Assembly (NCBI RefSeq): GCF_000473205.1 | Contig: NZ_AXBF01000008.1 | Location: 1-29,417, forward strand | DNA from: Pseudophaeobacter arcticus DSM 23566 | Lineage (GTDB): Bacteria; Pseudomonadota; Alphaproteobacteria; Rhodobacterales; Rhodobacteraceae | Reading direction: 5' to 3' | DNA: 29,417 bases | Part shown: one piece after another, positions 24,289 through 29,417 of the stretch | Layout of the letters: the number at the start of each line of letters is the position of its first letter | Position numbering within the stretch: the first letter of the stretch is position 1 | Notes under the pieces: generated by a model | Database searches by the model: none | What the model was told of the DNA's origin: nothing | What the model saw: the letters and a program-made list of their open reading frames with translations, nothing else | Translations under genes and position numbers: made by a program

Positions 24289-25143
24289 ATGATTTATGAT
24301 CAGCAGAAAACAGCGGTTTTGACAACGCTATATAAGTCGGATCGACTCGACTACATGGACGTCGCTATATCTTCAATAGAATTACAGGCCGGACTTGAGG
24401 GGCACCCACGCATCTATCTGTGCTGTGACGGACCCTTGCCGACCACCCATAATGCTTGGCTGCAAGACAACGCTGACAGGTTCTACCGCATCATTAGAAA
24501 CGAGCGGAACATGGGACTCAGAACCGCCCTCAATCGGCTAATAGACATTTTGGAAGACGAGGCTTTCGTCTTCCGCATGGATGGCGATGACGTAAGTGAC
24601 CCTGATCGCTTCATCACGCAGATCCGGTACATGCAGGCACATCCCGATATCGCCTTGGTCGGATGTCAAGCGCGTGACATAGACGAAGCGGGCATGGAAA
24701 TTGGGCTACGGAACTTTCCACAGACTGCAGCAGCCTGTTCAGATGCGTTGATCAAACTCAATCCGGTTCTACATCCGACATTCTGCATGCGTGGTAACCT
24801 GCTTAGGGACAGCGCCATCCGGTATCCGGATGCCTATCTGTCAGAAGACCTTGCTTTCCTCGTGCTCTTGGCGGAACGAGGATATCTTTTCGCCAATGTA
24901 CCTGAGCGGCTGTTCAACTGGCGCTTAGATGCTTCGTTTTTCGCGCGCCGCCGGTCACTGTGGAGAGGCCTAACTGAGCTACACTGGTACACTCGCGCTG
25001 TACGCGCCAAACGAGGATTTCTGAGCACCGCTTATCTCTATCCAATTGCCCGGCTGGGCTTGCGGATGATGCCAATCGCTGCACAGAGCTGGATCTATCG
25101 TAGTGCGCTACGCAATAAAATATCTGGGGGGGGGCAAGGCTGA
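24289..25143 (+). CDS. Glycosyltransferase family 2
   Basis: 284-residue GT-A glycosyltransferase acting at the cytoplasmic face on the lipid-linked repeat unit. TAVLTTLYKSDRLDYMDVAI, then RNERNMGLRTALNRLI and the DxD-type FRMDGDDVSDPDRF (about residues 95-108) identify the fold and metal site. SEDLAFLVLLAERGY carries the probable catalytic acidic residue. The ATG at 24289 is chosen because AGGAG lies 8 nt upstream; the longer frame from 24268 has no such signal. The wzy gene begins 2 nt after the stop. Confidence 0.9.
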   Translation: MIYDQQKTAVLTTLYKSDRLDYMDVAISSIELQAGLEGHPRIYLCCDGPLPTTHNAWLQDNADRFYRIIRNERNMGLRTALNRLIDILEDEAFVFRMDGDDVSDPDRFITQIRYMQAHPDIALVGCQARDIDEAGMEIGLRNFPQTAAACSDALIKLNPVLHPTFCMRGNLLRDSAIRYPDAYLSEDLAFLVLLAERGYLFANVPERLFNWRLDASFFARRRSLWRGLTELHWYTRAVRAKRGFLSTAYLYPIARLGLRMMPIAAQSWIYRSALRNKISGGGQG

Positions 25144-25145
25144 TT

Positions 25146-26501
25146 ATGCGCCTGTTGTACCAGATCTTCATCGTGACCCTGCCATTTTGCGCAATGATCA
25201 AACCTGGACTACTGGGTAATTTCGACGCCAACCTCAGCCTCTTTCCCTTTCTAGTCTTGGCTATGCTATTGCTTCTGGATCGCTCTATCCTGAACGTACT
25301 GCAGCGCCACGGCCCCGAAGGTGCACTGGTGCGCATGATCGCAATTCTGTTCGTAATCGCCGGGGGGATGACCGTCTTTCACGGTGCCTTCCTGTCGGCG
25401 GTAGGGGCCTCTGCTTACGATACTAACCCATTGCGTAAGTCAATCGTGACAAGTATTGTCCCGATATTCCTTATCTTACTTATTTGTACGGCTGTGGTGA
25501 TCGGAGAAAAGATGTCTCCCAGAGCCTTGCAACGTAGCATTGAGTTAGCTTTTGGCGCCTTCTTCGCTTACACTTTACTGCAAGTGGCCTCGAGCATTGT
25601 GGCCAACCCGTTTTATTCATCGCTCTGGCCGGTCTTCGAAGGCTCGCGCGATAATCTTGGCGTATCATATATCGAACGCTTTGGTCGGATCAACGGAACG
25701 ACCATGGAACCCTCAGAATTTTCCAAACTCCTGTGTATTTTATTCCTGCCTTGGTTCGTCTATCCGGTCGAAGGAAGTATGCTTCTCAAGCGTGTATTGC
25801 TGGTCCTCGCGCTTGGTATGGCCTCGATGGCGCTCACAGGAATTTTCTTGGTGATTGTGGCGTTCTTCCTGATCACCTTATCCAACCGGGTGAAAGGTTG
25901 GAAGCGGCGTATGTTGATCGTTATTGGTCTTGTGGCCATGGTGTCGCTGATAGTGGCTGGAGATGTACTCTTTGCACAGATACTATCACGCCTCACTGCA
26001 CTAAATGCAGACCCCTCAGCCATCATCCGCTTCTTTTACAATTATACCGCCGCTCAAATCGTGCTAGAGAACCCTATATTTGGCATCGGATGGTCAAATG
26101 AGATCTATTACTTCCCCCAAAGAGTGGTGGAGATTTCGTTCCTCTGGGAAGTGCGCAACGATTTGCTAACAGGCAATGCCCTGACTGCTAAGAGTCTGTT
26201 CTTACGCCTCTCAATGTACCTTGGCATTCCGTTGATGATTGTGCTCATTCTAACTATCATGATGAGCCTAAGAAAAACGCGGGGCGTCTTGCCAGATCGA
26301 GATGTGGCACGGGCGCGGATGACCTTCGTACTGCTAGGTACCTCCGCAATCATCGATGGTGGAATTATCACTTCATTTTACATGTGGTGTGCACCGGGGT
26401 TATGCCTCGGCGTTCTCATGCGGCAGCGCCGGATTAGGGAGCGAATCGCTCAGACCCAACGGCGGGTCCAAGCGGTAATATCTCCAGAACCAGTGAAATA
26501 G
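25146..26501 (+). CDS. wzy: O-antigen/EPS polymerase (Wzy-like)
   Basis: 451 residues with about ten to twelve membrane spans and a large periplasmic loop in the middle-to-late part (around residues 290-340: ENPIFGIGWSNE, FPQRVVEISFLWEV). The N-P-x-x-G-I-G-W pattern is typical of Wzy/O-antigen ligase-type proteins. Sequence conservation in this family is low, so the call rests on topology, the loop motif and its place between a GT2 and a Wzx gene. It would join repeat units on the periplasmic side. Two bases separate it from the GT2 gene. Confidence 0.8.
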   Translation: MRLLYQIFIVTLPFCAMIKPGLLGNFDANLSLFPFLVLAMLLLLDRSILNVLQRHGPEGALVRMIAILFVIAGGMTVFHGAFLSAVGASAYDTNPLRKSIVTSIVPIFLILLICTAVVIGEKMSPRALQRSIELAFGAFFAYTLLQVASSIVANPFYSSLWPVFEGSRDNLGVSYIERFGRINGTTMEPSEFSKLLCILFLPWFVYPVEGSMLLKRVLLVLALGMASMALTGIFLVIVAFFLITLSNRVKGWKRRMLIVIGLVAMVSLIVAGDVLFAQILSRLTALNADPSAIIRFFYNYTAAQIVLENPIFGIGWSNEIYYFPQRVVEISFLWEVRNDLLTGNALTAKSLFLRLSMYLGIPLMIVLILTIMMSLRKTRGVLPDRDVARARMTFVLLGTSAIIDGGIITSFYMWCAPGLCLGVLMRQRRIRERIAQTQRRVQAVISPEPVK

Positions 26502-26510
26502 GCACACAAA

Positions 26511-27860
26511 ATGGGTTTTCTACGTATCGTTCTGAGTTCCCTTGCATTACGAGTAATGGCCGCAACGGCGACCTACCTGTGCGTGTTTTTCTTAGGCCGC
26601 TGGTTAGGTCCCGAAGATTTCGGGCGCTTCGCGACCGTTTTAAGCTCAGTGCTCTTTATTATGACAGTGATTGCACTTGGCGTGCCGATGGGGTTTCTGC
26701 GCACCACGGGTGAGCTACGAGCCACTGACCGCCTGGATCTGTTGCAGAAGGTGATCCGGCGGGCTTCGCGCCTGCCTTTACGCCTGTCTCTAGTGCTTTC
26801 TCTTCTAGGAGTTTTCTACTCTGTTGCAATGGTCTGGTTTGAACCGGAGGTAAGGTTTTTCGAACGTCCCCTTGCTCTCATAGCTAGCTTCATGCTGTTG
26901 CCATTTTTCCTGATGGCTGAATTGAACGCATCGATCTTGCGAGGCTTCGATCGTATCGCTTTTGCCCTTGGTCCCCGCGATGTGCTCTGGCGTCTGTCCT
27001 TGCTCCCCATTGGTTATTGCGTTTCTCAGACGTTCGCGCCCGGAACACAGTTTTTTCCTCTCCTGCTCGTATCCATACCAGTTCTAGGGGGGCTCGTCGC
27101 TATGCAGCATCACCTGATCAAATCGGAGTTAGCCCAAATCACTGAAACAACAGTTCCTTCTGAGGAATCCTCGTACGACGTAGCACTCTGGAGTAAGATA
27201 CGGCCCGTGATGCGCCGTCTATGGGTCACCAATATTACCGCGATCGGAATCAGTAACCTCGACGTCATCGCCATCGCAATATTCTTCTCAGAAGAGAGCG
27301 CCGGCCCCTATTTTCTGGCATCTCGAACGGCGAGTCTTGTATCATTCACCCAGAACGCTGTTGTTGTCGCACTTGGGCCTAGACTGTCTGCCTCGCATTT
27401 TTCTGGAAATTTCGACCGCCTGCGCTCGGACTTGGCGCTCGGAGCAACTCTGGCTTTCGTGCCTGCTTCAATAAGCTTTGGTATCCTAGCGCTTTACGGC
27501 GATGTTGTTCTCGAATTGGTAGGTGAGAATTTCGTACCCTTTTATCCTATTCTTCTGATTCTTGCCGGAGGTCACTTTTTTCGAGCAATTACAGGAGCTA
27601 GCGGGCTTTTACTCAATATGACCGGCCATGAGGTACTTAGCGTGAAGATTTCTGTTCTCGCGCTTTTCATAGCCATCGTGACAATCGGTCTGGGGGGGTA
27701 CTTTTATGGCGTAACCGGAGTGGCCATTGGAGTGGCCGTGACCATGGTCGCCACGGAACTTACTGTGTACATTAGCAGCCGAATTGTCACGGGCTATGAC
27801 GCAACACTGATCGGTTCAGTCGGCCAGTTGATAGGTGGTCGCGGGATTTCGGACCAGTAG
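26511..27860 (+). CDS. wzx: Wzx-type polysaccharide flippase (MOP superfamily)
   Basis: 449 residues with about twelve membrane spans. The N-terminus RVMAATATYLCVFFLGRWLGPEDFGRFA in outline is the usual Wzx/MATE-like start with the GPEDFG motif. Later SNLDVIAIAIFFSEESAGPY (about 250-270) matches the second repeat of the family. It would flip the undecaprenyl-linked unit to the periplasm. It starts 9 nt after wzy and is the last EPS gene; IS-B sequence begins 20 bp after its stop, so the end of the operon may have been cut here. Confidence 0.88.
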   Translation: MGFLRIVLSSLALRVMAATATYLCVFFLGRWLGPEDFGRFATVLSSVLFIMTVIALGVPMGFLRTTGELRATDRLDLLQKVIRRASRLPLRLSLVLSLLGVFYSVAMVWFEPEVRFFERPLALIASFMLLPFFLMAELNASILRGFDRIAFALGPRDVLWRLSLLPIGYCVSQTFAPGTQFFPLLLVSIPVLGGLVAMQHHLIKSELAQITETTVPSEESSYDVALWSKIRPVMRRLWVTNITAIGISNLDVIAIAIFFSEESAGPYFLASRTASLVSFTQNAVVVALGPRLSASHFSGNFDRLRSDLALGATLAFVPASISFGILALYGDVVLELVGENFVPFYPILLILAGGHFFRAITGASGLLLNMTGHEVLSVKISVLALFIAIVTIGLGGYFYGVTGVAIGVAVTMVATELTVYISSRIVTGYDATLIGSVGQLIGGRGISDQ

Positions 27861-27879
27861 CTAAGGTGGATCGACTTGT

Positions 27880-27977
27880 TGAGCAGCCCCACTTGAGTGG
27901 TCCATTTCCAAAGTTTAGAAATCGGCGGTCTTTGGGGGCTGTTGGCCCCGTCGGAAGGTTTGTGCGTAGGATCCAGT
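27880..27977 (+). mobile_element. Left-end remnant of IS-B
   Basis: The 25-bp terminal repeat beginning TGAGCAGCCC (27880-27904) matches the IS-B right-end repeat at 7876-7900 with one difference, in inverted orientation. The next 73 bp do not match the right-end interior, so this is the left end of an IS-B copy, cut at 27977/27978 by an IS-A end. No orfA start is reached. Confidence 0.7.
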
Positions 27978-28018
27978 TGGACCTGTCCCGCTTTCGTGCC
28001 GCCCCAAGTGCTCGTTTA
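27978..28018 (-). mobile_element. 41-bp remnant of the right end of IS-A, inverted
   Basis: This stretch is an exact reverse complement of 7617-7657, from the IS-A terminal repeat to its orfB stop codon, where identity ends sharply. It shows that an IS-A copy once lay here in the opposite orientation, or that the segment was inverted by recombination. Confidence 0.8.
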
Positions 28019-28159
28019 CGTTTCCTTCCGTTCCCACCCTCGTATAGCAGGTGTATGCGCGGCTCGTTTGATGACGCGCAGGGGGCATCCCGCGACAAAG
28101 ATCGCAGGCGGGATCGCGATGATGGGCAAGAGCGGTAGAGGACAATTTTCTCATAATAG
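28019..28159. other. Region between the IS remnant and the par2 palindrome
   Basis: No gene is recognised. The sequence is GC-rich up to about 28130, then becomes AT-rich. It may be leftover plasmid backbone. Confidence 0.35.
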
Positions 28160-28221
28160 TTATCCGATTAGTTAACTGTTAACATTACAGGTAACAGTTA
28201 ACTAATCGGATAACGGTTGAC
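28160..28221. promoter_or_regulatory. 22-bp perfect inverted repeat with heptads, candidate parS/operator of par2
   Basis: Arms 28160-28181 and 28192-28213 are perfect reverse complements of 22 bases with a 10-nt loop. Within the right side lie AGGTAAC, AGTTAAC (28189-28202) and GGATAAC, GGTTGAC (28208-28221): two adjacent heptad pairs five bases apart. These resemble the heptads of par1. The site is 70 bp upstream of parA2, fitting a centromere and operator. Repeat finding is certain; function is inferred. Confidence 0.65.
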
Positions 28222-28290
28222 TGATGGTGTTCGACTATGAGATGATTATTGTGCCAAGTCTTTTTAGTATAACAAAAACATCGAGCAGAT

Positions 28291-28998
28291 ATGCCAGTCA
28301 TTACATTCTTTCAAACAAAAGGCGGCACTGGTAAAACCACATCCGCCTTCTTGCTTGCTGAGCTTCTTGGCAAGGGTAATTCCGTCACGGTTATTGAAGC
28401 CGATCAGAATGAACCCTTTAAAGAATGGGTTCAAGCTGGAGGCAATGAACATGGGTTTGAGATCGTTCCGGCCTTTGAAGAGGACGAAATTGTTCAGGCG
28501 ATTCACGCAGCAACCCTGCGTAGCGCGTTCGTAATCGTGGATTGTGAAGGGAGCGCAAATCTCACGGCAGCGCGTGCGGCGTCTGTTTCGGATTTGGTTA
28601 TCGTCACGACGAACGGTAAGCCTTTGGACCAACGACATGCAGGGAAAGCGATTAAGTATGTGCGTGAAGTTGGCCGCAAGCTCAACCGTGATATCCCGAT
28701 CCGCGTGTTATTGACCATGCAGCCCGCCGTGGCCCGGTCACGGACACTCAAACAGGCTGAGGAAGATATGCGTGAGCATGGGATTGAGGTCTTCAACACT
28801 CAACTCATCATGCGTGATGCTTTTGCTGCGATTTTTGGCTACTGTACTACGCTCTTCAACCTCGATCCGAAAAAGGTGAACGACCCATCCAAGGCTTACT
28901 TCAATGCTAAAGTGTATGCACTTGAAGTCGCTCGTACTCTTAAGTCTCTTGAGGCAGATACTTGTGGAGTTGAGCCAAACGTCCGGGAGGCCGTCTGA
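28291..28998 (+). CDS. parA: ParA-family partition ATPase, second copy
   Basis: 235 residues. The deviant Walker A TKGGTGKTT has the signature Lys10 and the P-loop Lys15; VIEADQNEPFKEW is the A' region and AFVIVDCEGSA the Walker B. It is divergent from parA1 and closer in layout to the VirC1/ParA group. There is no N-terminal helix-turn-helix. The 1-nt overlap with the next gene (TGATG) shows translational coupling. The inverted repeat at 28160 lies upstream. It probably serves the repA1 replicon, to which it is convergent. Confidence 0.92.
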   Translation: MPVITFFQTKGGTGKTTSAFLLAELLGKGNSVTVIEADQNEPFKEWVQAGGNEHGFEIVPAFEEDEIVQAIHAATLRSAFVIVDCEGSANLTAARAASVSDLVIVTTNGKPLDQRHAGKAIKYVREVGRKLNRDIPIRVLLTMQPAVARSRTLKQAEEDMREHGIEVFNTQLIMRDAFAAIFGYCTTLFNLDPKKVNDPSKAYFNAKVYALEVARTLKSLEADTCGVEPNVREAV

Positions 28999-29396
28999 TG
29001 ACAAATGAAGGCGGCATCCGTAGCGCATTTGATGATGAAGATGGCGATGATCTACTCGCCAGTTTCTCTCCAAAGCCAGCAATTACTCCACCACCAGCAC
29101 AAGATGTTAAGACTGTTCAAGCGGTTGAGAAAGTTGCCGAAAAGCGGGGGTTCCAGAAACGCGCAAAGCCCAAAAAGGGCACGATGCGCCGTTCACAGTT
29201 CTATCAGACAGGTCGCAATGCGCAGATAGCTATGAAGGGTAGGGCAGAAGATAAGGAGCGTATTGTCGCCATTTGTGATCGGCAAGATTGGGTGCAGGGG
29301 CAGCTCATCCAGTATGCGCTTGATGCTTTGCAAGAGAAGCTGGCTGATCCAGAAGACCCGTTTTGGTCAGATCGTAGCTTTGAGGGTGTCGACTAG
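28998..29396 (+). CDS. Small ParA partner (plasmid stability protein), RHH-like C-terminus
   Basis: 132 residues. The first 65 are acidic then basic and likely disordered (DDEDGDD, KRGFQKRAKPKKG). The C-terminal half, RRSQFYQTGRNAQIAMKG followed by RIVAICDRQDWVQGQLIQYAL, resembles the stability or partition partners that have a strand and two helices (ribbon-helix-helix-like). It follows parA2 with a 1-nt overlap. Its TAG stop (29394-29396) sits in CTAG, whose complement would be the stop of the frame-corrected repA1 if the molecule is circular. Confidence 0.78.
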   Translation: MTNEGGIRSAFDDEDGDDLLASFSPKPAITPPPAQDVKTVQAVEKVAEKRGFQKRAKPKKGTMRRSQFYQTGRNAQIAMKGRAEDKERIVAICDRQDWVQGQLIQYALDALQEKLADPEDPFWSDRSFEGVD

Positions 29397-29417
29397 AATC
29401 GCCCGCCACGCGCGCTG

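Overview
The window looks like a complete small plasmid of a marine alphaproteobacterium, most likely of the Roseobacter group (Rhodobacteraceae). This is inferred from two RPA-type RepA initiators, a Rep_3-type RepB, ParA modules with small ribbon-helix-helix-like partners, IS3-family elements and an exopolysaccharide (EPS) locus, a plasmid type known from roseobacters. There are no rRNA, tRNA or housekeeping genes and no relaxase. The two ends can be joined: once a one-base frameshift is corrected, repA1 runs off position 1, continues in frame into the right end and stops at a CTAG shared with the last gene. The molecule is therefore probably circular and complete at 29,417 bp (inference).

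Layout. (1) 28160-29417 plus 1-1060: an older RepA module, with parA2 and its partner convergent to a frameshifted repA1 that has no visible iterons. (2) 1470-3971: a serine resolvase with a res-like dyad region, a short transcription unit ending in a strong terminator, an orphan AT-rich gene and a fossil of a type II restriction enzyme. (3) 3981-6205: a second, intact RepA module (repA2, parA1, partner) with five iterons and a heptad array resembling a partition site. (4) 6427-7900: a full IS3-family element (IS-A) inserted in the 3' remnant of another (IS-B). (5) 7949-27860: the EPS region, which also contains a third replicon, repB, with five exactly 22-bp-spaced iterons and a DnaA box. (6) 27880-28018: ends of IS-B and IS-A again.

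How the genes fit together. ManC makes GDP-mannose, an ExoY-like transferase starts the lipid-linked unit, and a GT2 and a sulfotransferase-GT4 fusion extend and probably sulfate it. Wzx flips it, Wzy polymerises it, and Wzc (BY-kinase), Wza, YjbF, YjbH and a YjbE-like Gly-Ala protein handle chain control and export. Only two elongating glycosyltransferases are present, so the pathway probably borrows chromosomal sugars or enzymes. The simplest history is that a RepB-type EPS plasmid fused with a RepA plasmid through IS elements, giving a three-replicon composite in which one initiator (RepA1) is decaying.

Three short reading frames (repA1, a small membrane peptide, a 60-residue orphan) are each restored by one base in a homopolymer run. 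They are either true lesions or residual sequencing errors.
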